A stretch of 64,000 nucleotides of DNA from Paragorgia papillata (GCA_035771165.1 JAWNZC010000258.1:124001-188000); one strand, 5' to 3'. Shown: positions 12,360-24,415, counted from the first letter of the stretch. Program-made: numbers and translations. The notes: generated by a model from the sequence alone, not told the origin.

Positions 12360-13190
12360 TTTCATGTTAGGCCATTTCATATTAGGCTATTTCACATTAG
12401 GCTATTTCAAGTTAGGCCGTTTCACATTACGCTGTTTCACAGTAGGCTATTTCTAGTTAGGCCATTTCACATTAGGCCATTTCAAGTTAGGCCATTTCAC
12501 ATTAGGCCATTTCACATTAGGCCATTTCAAGTTAGGCCATTTCACATTAGGCCATTTCACATTAGGCCATTTCAAGTTAGGCCATTTCACAGTAGGCTAT
12601 TTCAAGTTAGGCCGTTTCACATTACGCTGTTTCACAGTAGGCTATTTCTAGTTAGGCCATTTCACATTAGGCCATTTCAAGTTAGGCCATTTCACATTAG
12701 GCCATTTCACATTAGGCCATTTCAAGTTAGGCCATTTCACATTAGGCCATTTCACATTAGGCCATTTCAAGTTAGGCCATTTCACAGTAGGCTATTTCAA
12801 GTTAGGCCGTTTCACATTACGCTGTTTCACAGTAGGCTATTTCTAGTTAGGCCATTTCAAGTTAGGCCATTTCACATTAGGCCATTTCACATTAGGCCAT
12901 TTCAAGTTAGGCCATTTCACATTAGGCCATTTCACATTAGGCCATTTCAAGTTAGGCCATTTCACATTAGGCCATTTCAAGTTAGGCCATTTCACATTAG
13001 GCCATTTCAAGTTAGGCCATTTCACATTAGGCCATTTCACATTAGGCCATTTCAAGTTAGGCCATTTCACATTAGGCCATTTCACATTAGGCCATTTCAA
13101 GTTAGGCCATTTCACATTAGGCCATTTCACATTAGGCTATTTCAAGTTAGGCCATTTCACAGTAGGCCATTTCAAGTTAGGCCATTTCAC
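12360..13190 (+). repeat. 15-bp minisatellite, right part
   Basis: About 55 units alternating ...CACATTAG and ...CAAGTTAG forms, with a higher-order repeat of about 180 bp (compare 12415-12590, 12595-12790 and 12800-12990). The forward array is the right-hand counterpart of the two reverse units at 9062. Confidence 0.95.
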
Positions 13191-13194
13191 TGAC

Positions 13195-13505
13195 TTAAGT
13201 TGAATCATCGCACAACTAGTTGAATGATTTCATAACACGTTCAATCATTTCACAACCAATAGTTGAACCATCACACAATCTATCGAATCATTGCACGATA
13301 CGTTGAATCAATTCATATATAGTTGAATCATTGCACAACTTGTTCAGTCATTTCACTGCGCACTGTTCGATCAGCCATTTCAATTTATGTTGCATCATTT
13401 CTGTTTAGTATCAATGATTCCTCACCGGAAAGTTGAATCACTTCATATTACGATGGATCATTTGTGTTTTTGTTGAGTCATTTCACAATAAGCTGTTCCA
13501 TTTCA
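13195..13505. repeat. degenerate tandem repeat of about 25 bp
   Basis: Imperfect copies of TTGAATCATTTCACAA spaced about 22-28 bp apart. It follows the minisatellite directly and may be an older relative of it. Confidence 0.6.
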
Positions 13506-13536
13506 CTGCCGTACTATTTTTGGTGGTACGGCCGCC

Positions 13537-13540
<4 letters not shown>

Positions 13541-13603
<63 letters not shown>
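13541..13603. repeat. (TA)n microsatellite
   Basis: About 30 uninterrupted TA dinucleotides. Confidence 0.95.
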
Positions 13604-13605
<2 letters not shown>

Positions 13606-13607
<2 letters not shown>

Positions 13608-14225
13608 AGGTAATAGCATGGTTTCGAGTGCAATTTGGAATAAAACATGCACGAGTGAGTTTCTCAAATACTGTCAAAATAGCACGAGTCCGAAGGACTC
13701 GTGCTATTTGAAGTATTTGAAAACTCACGAGTGCATGTTTTTCCAAATTGCACTCGAAACCATGCTGTTACTTATTAATAATATACATGAAAAAATGTTC
13801 AAAACAACTGTACTAACATTTTAACGTACGTGTTTAGCCGTCCACTCCTCGCATATTTATTTGTTAAAAAACGCTTCGCGCCTCCTTTACTACTTGAAAA
13901 AGTTTACTCGAGGCATAAAGAAGCTTCTGGTCTTCTTGTAGGTACTTCACTTGGGAATATTAAAGCATAACTAGCTTCAAATTTGAACAAATTATCCCCA
14001 AAACCGCCGAATCTTGGCCGCCACCTTTGTTTGTTTTGTGTCGGGAAAAATCCGCTGTACAATCAATTTGATTGGTTCTTAGTGATTACAGATTTTTGCA
14101 CTGTGATTACAGATTTTTGCACTGTGATTACAGATTTTTGCACTGTGATAACACAATTCTGCACTATTGTTTGGGATTAACTGCACTGGAATCAGCCAAT
14201 CACAGTCGAGATATTTTTTCATGTA
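13606..14225 (+). mobile_element. 620-bp repeat element, forward copy
   Basis: Begins TATAGGTAATAGCATGG with a strong palindrome (13611-13772, arms around GTTTCGAGTGCAATTTGGAA). It continues through a shared unique part and ends with GATATTTTTTCATGTATATT. It contains three 21-bp units GATTACAGATTTTTGCACTGT (14085-14150). A full copy in the opposite direction lies at 20855-21478. Confidence 0.75.
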
Positions 14226-14269
14226 TATTATTAATATATAAACAGGTTTCAGAATTACTATCAGCTTTT

Positions 14270-14360
14270 CATCTCGCGTGTAAAGTGGACTCCACGCATG
14301 TCGAGATTAGCACCCTCGCCGGGCTGCGGGCCTTCGGCCCTAAGCCCGGGCTCGGGGATA
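14270..14360 (+). repeat. dispersed repeat, copy 1
   Basis: AAAGTGGACTCCACGCATGT followed by GTCGAGATTAGCACCCTC and CCCGGGCTCGGGGA is shared with 35045-35113. Confidence 0.6.
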
Positions 14361-14439
14361 AAACTTCATAGAAAACACAAAAGATTACAGATTTCAGATC
14401 TTTATATCCCCCCATTGAAGACATATAGCTATACAAAGA

Positions 14440-14520
14440 AATACGTTTTGGCGCCCCTTCTGACACCCCAGCTGGGGGGGGGCTTGCCCCCCCCCCCCCT
14501 GCCACCACGCCACTGTCTGT
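14440..14520. mobile_element. end of a hAT-type element (fragment)
   Basis: C- and G-runs followed by CACGCCACTG. On the minus strand this reads CAGTGGCGTGGTGGCAGG, a common animal hAT terminus. Only one end is seen. Confidence 0.4.
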
Positions 14521-14730
14521 ATCTCGAATGCAAACGCATTCCCCATTCCCCATGCCAATACAGTATTACTTCTCATTGAATGTTATTGAGGTATCTAGGA
14601 CAAAAAGTGAAAAACCTGGTGTGCTAAAGTTTGTCATGAGCGATTGTAATTTTACAAACCATATTCAGCCGACAATTTAAGAAAATAAAGAATAAAACAT
14701 AGTCCGGAAATCGGAATCTTGTGACTTGAT

Positions 14731-14848
14731 GTAATAGTTCAAATACTCGACGTCGGACTTTACCGGGATTTCAAAGTCCAAGTGCTCAGTTTTAATGCAC
14801 GAGGGCTTTCAGTAATCCCGGTAAAGTCCGACGTCGAGTATTTGAACT
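14731..14848. mobile_element. palindromic MITE
   Basis: AGTTCAAATACTCGACGTCG at the left is mirrored by CGACGTCGAGTATTTGAACT at the right. The inner arms around GGACTTTACCGGGATT also pair. Confidence 0.65.
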
Positions 14849-14919
14849 GACTTCCCAAACTCAAAACTCCAAAGATACCTCTGAAACGTAATATAATAAC
14901 TACTTATTGACCGAGCGTG

Positions 14920-15036
14920 AGGTCTGTACTAGTGAAATATCGGACCGATGTTTTTTTTAATACGGACCGAGACGAGCGCAGCGAGTTGAGGTCTGTGCAA
15001 AAAACGGAAGTCCGACAATTCACTAGTACAGACCTA
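14920..15036. mobile_element. palindromic repeat
   Basis: GGTCTGTACTAGTGAA at the left is matched by TTCACTAGTACAGACC at the right. An inner GAGGTCTGTGCAAAAAACGG adds a second partial copy. Confidence 0.55.
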
Positions 15037-15284
15037 ACAAGCGAGCTCAATAATAAGGACTTATTTCAAAGTCCAAAGACTTTGAAAACGTATTTTGCAT
15101 AGAGTCTCGAAAGTAATCGGGCCGCTACTTTTTAGGAGGGCGGTTACGTTCGGATTGCTACACATTGTAGTATTCATTTTATTTGAGCCACTACATTTCG
15201 CAAAACCTTTCGAAGTGTTTATTAATTATTTTTATTAATAAATGACAATAGCAGAGTAGTTACAATTTTATTCTATATTATTAT

Positions 15285-15600
15285 ATAAAATATTTATTTA
15301 TTGATTTTTCCGCCACTAATAAAAGTGATAATCTCACATGTGCGATTATTTATGATAATCGGACATGTGACGATTATCGCTGAATCAGCATATAGTTTAA
15401 TGCAATTTTTGCAAGGCAATAGGACAATTTTTTTATATAATAAACAGAACAATACATGGATGCTTGGAAATATGAAATTTATTTCTCGTGTTGAACAGGA
15501 TATGTCACTCGTTCGCTTCGCTCACTCGTGAGATATCCTGGTCAACACTCGAAATAAATTTCATATTTCCGCACATCCATGTATTATTCTCTATTTAGTT
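15285..15600 (+). mobile_element. fold-back repeat family, copy 1
   Basis: TATTATATAAAATA, GTGATAATCTCACATGTGCG and AAATATGAAATTTATTTCTC are shared with 17505-17980. The right half is palindromic around the sequence CACTCGTTCGCTTCGCTCAC. Confidence 0.65.
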
Positions 15601-15651
15601 CATGATCACCTCGGTTTTCTTTGATGTACCGCGGTTGTTTATTTATATATT

Positions 15652-15741
15652 ACTCCCAACCACGCATAAATGAAGTTAATGACCCGGGCTAATATATATA
15701 CTGGCCCGGGGCAATTAACTTGATTTATGCGTGGTTGGGAA
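15652..15741. repeat. perfect-arm palindrome of about 90 bp
   Basis: CTCCCAACCACGCATAAAT pairs with ATTTATGCGTGGTTGGGA. The inner pair GACCCGGGC / GGCCCGGGG surrounds a TATATATA loop. Confidence 0.65.
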
Positions 15742-15749
15742 AATAAGGG

Positions 15750-17504
15750 TTTAATGTGATAAAGGATTTATCATCGCGACTGAAGTGTTTTTAACAACCT
15801 CTGTGATAACGAACTCAGTATCTCTGTTTTCTTAGGCAACCTCTGTGATAACTAACCTATACTTCAGGTTGTATATCAACTGGCATGAATAAATGAAAGA
15901 CCACGATTCTTAAATGAATTAATACCAGAGGTTATACGAAAATAAATATTGGAAGCGGCTACTTTTGAGGGGGTGGTTACTTTAAGAAGGGCGGACTACT
16001 TTCGGGTTTCCATAGTGTTAAAAAAGGCGGCTACTTTCGAAGGGGCTGCAATCGAAGGGGCTGCAAACTGCAATGGACGTAACTAAAGCCTGGGTTTCAT
16101 GTCTAAACGGTCGTGGAAGTCGTTAACGCGACGTATTTCTTTTGTCAGGTAACTGATAAAGTAACCGCCCCCCGGCGAAAGTAGCGGATATTCACAGAAT
16201 ACCAGGAATAAAGCGCCGGCGAGGCAAAAATCTCGAACTAAGACATCTTGTAGCAAATTTCGTTTTTAATCGTTGAGTATTAAATACGGAACGTCAACAG
16301 CAAGTATTGATCGCTGTCCTATTAATCAGCTAAAGCTTGACGGATTTCAGGCGACGTCCAGTCAACGTAAGTGAGAAATATTGAAATCGTGTTATTGTAA
16401 AGCGTCACCTTGAACTATTATATAAAGCGATAAGCGTTAGTCTCTGATGAGTCGCTACACCAAAGAACAAACATGAGTAGCCTTGTTTTTAGAAATGATC
16501 TCCCCCCAATCATGTATAATTTTCCCACTGCTCATTTTTATATTATAGTATAGTAATTATTCGAACAAAAGCCATCATCTTGTGATGAGCAACATGACGC
16601 CAAAAACGCTCTTTGTTGTGGTCTGCAACAAATGGTCTGTAAAAATTATGTCTGCAATTATAAATATTTTGAAATCGCAATCAGGAAATATATTTTCAAC
16701 CCAAAAGCTAGGCCATCCAAGTTAAACCACGATAAACATCGGAATAAATATTCCGACAGAGGGACAAGTTTATATCCCCGAATTACAGAAACCCGGTTAT
16801 TTTTTGTCGTAAATCCCGGACCGTTTGGCGATTGAAATTGGCAAAATATGAAAATATTTACTCTGCCGACATATATTGATTGTGGTAAACCATTTAAGTG
16901 TTCAAATTGTTGTCATTGTGATGAACTTGAACTTTGGATAATTTAATACCGTCTATTCAATCTGCACGTCGTTTATAGATGACTTTGGTCGGAAAAGTCT
17001 GTCATATTCGAGAGAGAAGCAGAAAACGGCTTCGTAAATTATATTTCTGAGGTCGTTCTAGCTGTCAACAACCGCTTTCTCGAAGATAGCCGGAGTTCAA
17101 GATAACGGGGTCAATTATACTGTATAAAAACAGTGAAGAAATATGTTGAAGGGAAATCAACTCTTGTTCGAGATAGCGAGGTTTTCGAGATAACCGAGAT
17201 AACGAGGTTCTACTGTGTATCAATAGAGAAATCGAAGAGCATTCTAATTCTAATTGGGTATGCATGTATTATAAGCATATCGTAAGTAATAATTGTCATA
17301 TAATTTTTTTTTGGTAGTCATTGTGAACCCCTATAGAATGTCTTTGTGTATATGATACAGTGTATTGTATGATACAGCATACTGTATATAACTATATGCT
17401 GTATTTGTCAAAGAACTGTCACATAGTTTATTTTGGGTGGCCATTGTTAACCTTATACTGTCAACACTGTGTCTGTATGTGCATAAATATGATACAATAT
17501 TGTT
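15750..17504. other. non-coding, scattered repeats
   Basis: Several pieces of GCGGCTACTTTCGAAGGGGC (15955-16060) and its complement near 16160. Another repeat, 17075-17220, carries GAGATAACGAGGTTC copies. No coding region could be supported. Confidence 0.4.
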
Positions 17505-17980
17505 GCATTTTATTATATAAAATAGAGTGTTTTATTGATTTTTCCACCACTAATAAAAGTGATAATCTCACATGTGCGATTATTTATGATAATTGCACAT
17601 GTGACGATTATCACTGAATCAGCATTATAGTTTAATGCAATTTTTGCAAGGCAATAGGACAATTTTTTTATATAATAAACAGAACAATACATGGATGCTT
17701 GGAAATATGAAATTTATTTCTCGTGAGACTCACTTAAGCTGAAGCTTGATGACAAATTTGGAGAAACCACATATTTTGGAAAAGCTGTACAGATCCTTTT
17801 GAGTCATCCTTTTTAACCTCAACCTATAATTATGCTAGTTGATGCTTCATGAAAATATGAAATTTATTTCTTGTGTTAAACAGCGTACATGCCACTAAAA
17901 AATGTTCGCTAATTACTTCAGATATCCTGGTCAACACTCAAAATAAATTTTCTAGTTCTGGCCTATCAATGTATTATTCT
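17505..17980 (+). mobile_element. fold-back repeat family, copy 2 with internal insertion
   Basis: Matches copy 1 at 15285. After AAATATGAAATTTATTTCTC it carries about 130 extra bases (17724-17855), then repeats that motif. The palindromic right half is degenerate. Confidence 0.6.
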
Positions 17981-18224
17981 CTCTCTATATATATATACTG
18001 TACACTATAATGTGTACTTCCAGAAAATATCCATAACCTGGCACCATTAGTAGCTGGCTTGCCCCTGCTACCCCTCCTCCCCCGAAGTTAGAGAGAGACT
18101 ATAGAAAAATCAGAGGAAATAACTAATTTGGTTTAGTTACAGGACACCTGCACCCCACTACATATGTCCTTCAAGAATGTGTTCCAAAAATCATGGGCCC
18201 TTAAAAAACTGGTTTGACTATAAT

Positions 18225-19067
18225 CAGTGGCGGACACTAGGGGGGGGGCAAGGGGGGGGGGGGGCGATCACCCCCCCAATAATTTTAGCTGAAGCTTTCA
18301 TTTTGAAAAGTGGAAGCACAAGAAAGTTTTCATTTCAAGAAGTGGAAGCACTACTTATTAGTTATTACAACAACAACAGCAGCAATGATGTGTGATGACG
18401 TTTCTAGGCAGGTTGATTGATGTTGCTATGGTGTCGACGTGTTGTTTGTACAATAACAACCTAATTATCACCATATAAGGCTATAAGCTAATAGAATTGT
18501 TCAACTATAAACGGAATAAATTAATATCAAAATTCCGTTACACATTTCATTTCAAAATCCAATGCTTATAAACATGTTTCTCATACAAATAAAAGTAGAA
18601 TTTCTACTTTTATTTGTACGAGAATAGAATATGTTAATGAAACAAAAGCGTGCGCAGAATGGAGTCATAGACAAACTATGCATAGACTGATCAAATTCTG
18701 ATATTTATTTATTTTAAAAGAAATATGTGGATTTCACTCGCTTAGTGAATAAATTTTACATTGTCATTGGCGTGTTAATTAAACCACCTTGCAATTCCAT
18801 TCACAAATGTAGATAATCATCTAGAATATTTTCTCTGAAATGTTGTTTTTTTATGCTTAGCATGTGATTTATAACAAAATGCACCATTAAAATAGTGTTT
18901 TGAAAACCTAAAATTTTTTACAAAATGTGTTCTCAGAATGCTGCAAATGCCATTTCAGAGATCCAAATTTTAAAATTTTTCCGGGGGGGCATGCCCCCGC
19001 ACCCCCCTAGAAGGCTCGTGCCTTCGGCACTCGCCCCCCAAATATTTCGTCAAGTGTGCGGACACTG
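18225..19067. mobile_element. hAT-type non-autonomous transposon with 8-bp TSD
   Basis: Starts CAGTGGCGGACACTAG and ends GTGTGCGGACACTG, so the termini are inverted CAGTG-type ends. The flanks are exact 8-bp duplications, ACTATAAT at 18217-18224 and 19068-19075, which is diagnostic of hAT insertion. G-rich and C-rich runs lie just inside. There is no transposase, so movement would need an autonomous relative elsewhere. Confidence 0.88.
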
Positions 19068-19375
19068 ACTATAATCAATATCTGTTTAATATGAACACCA
19101 GTGTATTTGTGAAAAGTAAAAGTGTTTCATAAAAAAAACACCTTGAAAAGGAGTGGTTACTATAGATACTTATTAAATATTGCATTCTTAAATCTTTACT
19201 GTTGCTACAGTGTTAACAGTAGCATATTTAGCCATGCCTCCTGCCCCTTACCAGAGTGTCTGAAATTTTGTTGACACTTAGCACTCGCAGTTTCCACACC
19301 TAAGTATGAGATAAGTAAAGTAAATAACTAAGATGGTAAAATGGGGTTAAGTTATAATAGTTAAATTATTCTTTC

Positions 19376-19550
19376 CACATCTTTCCCAAAATCGAACCTG
19401 TATATTTCCTTTAAAAGTGCCCTCAAAATGCGGGAAATGCCGTTTCACAGACCCAAATTTCAAAATAATTTCCCGGGGGGGCAGGCCCCTGGACCCTCCA
19501 GAATTGTGTGGCCTCCCCCTTGACAAAATCCTGGCTACACTACTGACAGT
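19376..19550. mobile_element. related hAT fragment
   Basis: Diverged match to the right part of the element at 18225 (compare AAATGCCNTTTCANAGA and the CCGGGGGGGCA run). It ends GGCTACACTACTG, a hAT-like terminus on the minus strand. Confidence 0.5.
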
Positions 19551-19799
19551 CTACATTTTTGATATTATTTTGCAACACTGAGCTTATTACAGTATAGCAT
19601 TAGAGCTGCACCCATTGCGTCATTTTCATAATTGATTAATTATGGTCAACCATCAATTAATAACCGATAATTGCATTACTCTTGATGTTTGGTGCACCGC
19701 AATGAAGTACATGTATCGATTGAGTTAAAAGACTATTTTAGTTCAAAAAAGCAGTGCTGCATAGGCAGTGTTTTAGATAGAGCAAAGTAAAATTGTGGT

Positions 19800-19945
19800 A
19801 AACTGTCAAGGTTTTTGGTAATGGAAAACTGACGTTTCGAGCGGAGCTTTCCTCAGATTGAGCATAGCGATTCACCAATTATTTCACTCTGATGAGCTCT
19901 GCTTGAAACGTCAGTTTGTTGTTACCAAACAGCTCAGCAGTTTAC
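19800..19945. repeat. inverted repeat with GAAACGTCAG arms
   Basis: TGGTAAACTGTCAAGG... ACTGACGTTTCGAGC is mirrored by GCTTGAAACGTCAGTTTG ... CAGTTTACCAC. It is a palindromic dispersed element without a gene. Confidence 0.5.
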
Positions 19946-20603
19946 CACATTTTCACTAATTGCTTTAGTTAGTTTACAGAAGACAAGTACTTTATATTAA
20001 AGGCTGAGAAGTTAATGATCTATATGATATGTTGTTACTACTTTATTACCATTATACAGTGTAGATTTCTTTCTGTAAATAGTTTCTCATTGTATTGCTT
20101 TCATTGGATCCTGTATTTTAATCTCCAAATAATGTTACTAACGTTTTGTTAACTGGTTTGTCTACTACTTTTTATATACTGAACTACTTACAGTCAAATA
20201 AAGCATTGTCAGCCGCAAAAGACTAGAAAGGCATCTCATTTTCAAAATTGGTACCATTCATCCTCACGGACTCAACGAACGTTTTTCTTTTATTTAACAC
20301 GTCTGAAGACGTTGTTTCTGTTCAGCAAGGGCGGACATACAGTAAACAGCATTTTCACTTTATTAATTTATCTATTTTTACTCTCGCTCATCCTTTTTAC
20401 ACCACCTCCTTTTTACTCATCGACGGTATGAATAGCAAATGTCTTTCGCATCTCATTATCTATTTGTTATTGTTATTTTGCTTTGATTGGCTAATTTTTC
20501 GCATCTCATCAATTTGTTATTGTCATTTTTATCTGATTGTCTTATTTTTGGTCACATGATTACCTTTCGTATATAAGCTCATTGTTTGTTTACACTCTTT
20601 ACG

Positions 20604-20738
20604 TTTCTCTCTGACGAAGGGCCTTCGCTCGAAACGTTAGATTCCTACGTTCTCTGTTTCGGCAGTATATCTGACCTAAGTTACTATATTTCGATTGTTG
20701 TTTCTACACTGCCTACGCAGCACGCTACTTTTATTTCA
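20604..20738 (+). repeat. dispersed repeat family, copy 2, behind a TATA box
   Basis: Closely matches 3811-3947. TATATAAG lies about 30 bp upstream (near 20571) and is preceded by GTCACATGATTACC. This could be a promoter region of a retroelement whose transcript would start near the CTGACGA motif. Confidence 0.55.
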
Positions 20739-20854
20739 CTACTTACAGTATATACTTTAACAATACTTTCATTATACTGCAGTTACTAATCTCTGTAAAT
20801 ATAATAATTTTCTTCTTTCTTTATTCTTATATTTTTATAGTTATAATAATATAA

Positions 20855-21478
20855 TATACATGAAAAAATATCTCGACTGTGATTGGCTGATTCCAGTGCA
20901 GTTAACCCCAAACAACAGTGCAGAATTGTGTTATCACAGTGCAAAAATCTGTAATCACAGTGCAAAAATCTGTAATCACAGTGCAAAAATCTGTTATCAC
21001 TAAGAACCAATCAAATTGATTGTACAGCGGATTTTTCCCGACACAAAACAAACAAAGATGGCGGCCAAGATTCGGCGGTTTTGGGAATAATTTGTTCAAA
21101 TTTGAAGCTAGTTATGCTTTAATATTGCCAAGTGAAGTACCTACAAGAAGACCAGAAGCTTCTTTATGCCTCGAGTAAACTTTTTCAAGTAGTAAAGGAA
21201 GCGAAGCGTTTTTTAACAAATAAATATGCGAGGAGTGGACAGCTAAACACGTACGTTAAAATGTTAGTACAGTTGTTTTGAACATTTTTTCATGTATATT
21301 ATTAATAAGTAATAGCATGGTTTCTCGTGCAATTTGGAAAAAAAACATGCACTCGTGAGTTTTTCAAATACTTCAAATAGCACTCGTCCTTCGGACTCGT
21401 GCTATTTTGAAAGTATTTGAAAAACTCACTCGTGCATGTTTTTTCCAAATTGCACTCGAAACCATGCTATTACCTATA
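20855..21478 (-). mobile_element. 620-bp repeat element, reverse copy
   Basis: Full inverted counterpart of 13606-14225, including the three 21-bp CACAGTGCAAAAATCTGTAAT units and the terminal palindrome (21310-21475). Confidence 0.75.
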
Positions 21479-21479
21479 C

Positions 21480-22116
21480 TAATGATAATTCTCTTTAAAC
21501 TTGTAAATTTTTTGAACTGATTATATGTAAATAGATTAATGAATATAACTTCCACTAGGGGTCTTATTTAAAAACCCTTTTAGGTTTCTAGTGGGCCTCT
21601 AGCCCAACAAATAAATAATAAATACATGCTTAGCGGTCATCTGATTGTTGATAATGGTGAAAACCCCCAGAAAATTACCAATTAATTATTGCATTGGGTG
21701 CCATCTTTATTACTAACAGTAGAATAGATGTTTTTTAAAGACATAAATTTTATGTGTATTTACAGATGATTGAACAGGACTGAAAAAAAGTTAAATATTT
21801 AAAAGGTATGTTTACATGACTGTTGAAATTTATCATAAAACAATTAATGCATTTACAAAATCAATTAAAAGTATGGTACACCATATATACAGTACTGCAT
21901 GTACATGTAGAGCTGAATGCAATTTAAGATACTTGCTACTGTAGTACTACATCTCAACTTCCAACTCTTTCCATCCAAGTATTTAGAATGAGACAAGAAC
22001 GTTTCAAAAGGAACAAACAATGCGTATGTCACTCCAACATACTGTTAATTCCATATCTCCAATATTGTATTCTATTTATTTCATCAACACTAACTTGAAT
22101 AATAAAAATTGATGCC
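21480..22116. other. non-coding, no feature seen
   Basis: AT-rich with only short frames. No repeat structure or exon could be supported. Confidence 0.4.
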
Positions 22117-22485
22117 TTACAGTCGAACCGGGTGTTCTCTTGCGAGCTACAGTTGCAATATTTCCACGCAACATTGCAATATTGATTGACAAGTTGCCGT
22201 GAGCAATTTGCAAACGTTTCGAGAATATTTATTTCCGAAATTCAACATTTCTTTACTTAAACTACTATTTGGATAGCTGAAAATACTATCTACCCACCAA
22301 CAATAATATTTTAAATATAAATTAGTATTTATACTCAAAAGAAAGACGAACCTTTAAATTAATCTACTATCTTTACTAGACGTTTGCAAGTTGCTCAAGC
22401 CAAATTGACAATCAACATTGCAATGTTGACGTTGTGGCGAGATATTGCAAAGTAGCATGCAAGAGAACATCCGGTTTGACTGTAA
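22117..22485. mobile_element. fold-back MITE with TTACAGTCGAACCGG ends
   Basis: TTACAGTCGAACCGGGTGTT and ACATCCGGTTTGACTGTAA are inverted ends. Inner pairs include CAACATTGCAATATTGATTG and its mirror. No ORF. Confidence 0.65.
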
Positions 22486-22669
22486 CTTTCTATTTATACT
22501 GTACCCAAAGACGATAGACAAGCAATTATACATGTAATTTATATCTTTTACCTTATTGGGTGATATGATTGTATTCATGTGGTCACGGGTGCGAACTTGG
22601 TGAAGTGTAATTACTGTAAAGACGTTTGGTAGACGTTGATTGGCCAACTTGAATCAGAATACTCAAACA

Positions 22670-22795
22670 TGTTGAGACTTTTATACTGTTTACGTTGTGA
22701 AACCTTACAATACGCTGTGAGACCTTATGTTACGCTGTGAGGCCTTTCCTTACGTTTTAAGACCTGAGGATACTTATTAACATTGTGAGACCTAC
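22670..22795. repeat. degenerate tandem repeat of about 22 bp
   Basis: Variants of TTACGCTGTGAGACCTTA repeated about five times. Confidence 0.5.
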
Positions 22796-23002
22796 AGTAG
22801 TTGTGCAGTAGTTTGCCAGAATATTCCTATACACAGGTCCCACATCCCAACGTGTCTATGTTTGTTGTGCCATTCCGTGTTTAATAGCTAGTGTTTAGTG
22901 TATTGTGAATAGTTCGTTGTTTGCCTTATCCCTAATCATAAAATGACAATTTTAGGTAAATTGGGAAAAACAGGAAACAAGGTCGCTAAATCGCATTGTT
23001 AA

Positions 23003-23537
23003 AAGAGGGTGTAAAGGGGGTGGGGTGGGTACGGATCACGTTTCACGGGGGATAAAAAAGTCATTTCTCATTTCACGGATAAGAAAACTGCCATTTCACG
23101 TTTCACAAAAAATTACGAGACGTTTAATCAACTCTGTGACAATTATTCACAGAAGGCGAAGTAGAGTGAAGCTGAGTAAATTGAATCAGGGGCGCATTTA
23201 GGATTTTGAAAACGTCAGTGAAAGTTGTGGTCAGCGGGGGCATGCTTCCCCGGAAAATGTTTGAAATTGGGGACTTTGGCAAGTCTCGAACGATGGCTCT
23301 CGCAGATCAGAACAAATTAAACTTATAATCTTAAAAATTATAAAATACGTAAGGCTTAATCACAGTTCACGACAACTTCAGCGCTTTATTCTCATTTCAC
23401 GGACAATTATTATCGACAATCACGGCTCACGGCTGGAATACAAATCACGTTTCACGACACAAAATTCCGGCCTTTCACATTTCACAAGAAAATATATTGG
23501 CAATTCACGGCTCACGAAAATACCCTTTACCACCCTC
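23003..23537. mobile_element. TTAA-flanked element built of TTTCACG repeats
   Basis: TTAA at 22999-23002 and 23538-23541 flanks inverted ends (AAGAGGGTGTAAAGGG, CCCTTTACCACCCTC). The body has many copies of ATTTCACGGA / AATCACGGCTCACG. A hAT-like G-rich fragment (about 23190-23290) seems inserted in the middle. Confidence 0.6.
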
Positions 23538-23717
23538 TTAAAAGAATGTCACACTATATCGCTTTTGTTCTATTAATCTTTACTATATGCTAGACTCTTA
23601 TTTTATACGCCTACGTATAACTCAAGCAGTGCCAAGTACCGTTGATTTCCGTAAACGCAGTAGATACATGCACGCCTGGGCGTGCCTATTTTTATATCCC
23701 GTGTAGAAATAAAGATT

Positions 23718-23718
23718 T

Positions 23719-23772
<54 letters not shown>

Positions 23773-23969
23773 TACCACCACTACCACCACTACCACCACT
23801 ACCACCACTACCACCACTACCACTACTGTTGCTGCTGCTACTACTACTACTACTACTGCTACTGCTGCTGCTGCTGCTGCTACGACTACCGCTACCGCTA
23901 CTGCTACTGCTACTGCTACTGCTACTGCTACTGCTACTGTTGCTGCTACTGCTGCTGCTACTGCTACTG

Positions 23970-24004
<35 letters not shown>

Positions 24005-24005
24005 A

Positions 24006-24037
<32 letters not shown>

Positions 24038-24272
24038 GCTGCTACCGCCACCACTACTGATTCTGCTACTACTACTACGACTGCTACTGCTACTGCTACT
24101 GCTACTGCTACTGCTACTGCTACTGCTGCTGCTACTGCTACTGCTACTGCTGCTACTGCTGCTGCTGCTACTGCTACTACTGCTGCTATTGCTGCTGCTG
24201 CTGCTACTGCTACTGCTGCTACTGCTGCTACTGCTACTGCTACTGCTACTGCTACTGCTACTGCTACTGCTA

Positions 24273-24337
<65 letters not shown>

Positions 24338-24415
24338 ACTGCTACTGCTAGTGTTACTGTTACTGTTACTGTTACTGTTACTGTTACTGTTACTGCTACT
24401 ACTGCTGCTACTTAC
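23718..24415. repeat. 700-bp triplet array (ACT/GCT/CCA type)
   Basis: Continuous three-base periodicity with blocks of CTA, CCA, GCT and alternating ACTGCT. All open frames here (Thr/Ala, Leu/Pro or Val/Ala runs) are products of the periodicity. Blocks of different composition follow one another, suggesting stepwise expansion. Confidence 0.95.

Noticed and set aside
12225..13193. 322-codon open frame with PFHIRPFQVR repeats, and a mirror frame on the other strand
   Set aside because: The frame exists only because the 15-bp minisatellite has a period divisible by three. There is no codon bias, start context or domain.
14085..14150. CRISPR-like reading of the three 21-bp GATTACAG units
   Set aside because: Units are directly adjacent without spacers and belong to a eukaryotic dispersed element.
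16445..16475. CTGATGAGTCGC as a hammerhead start
   Set aside because: No GAAA block or stem II follows.
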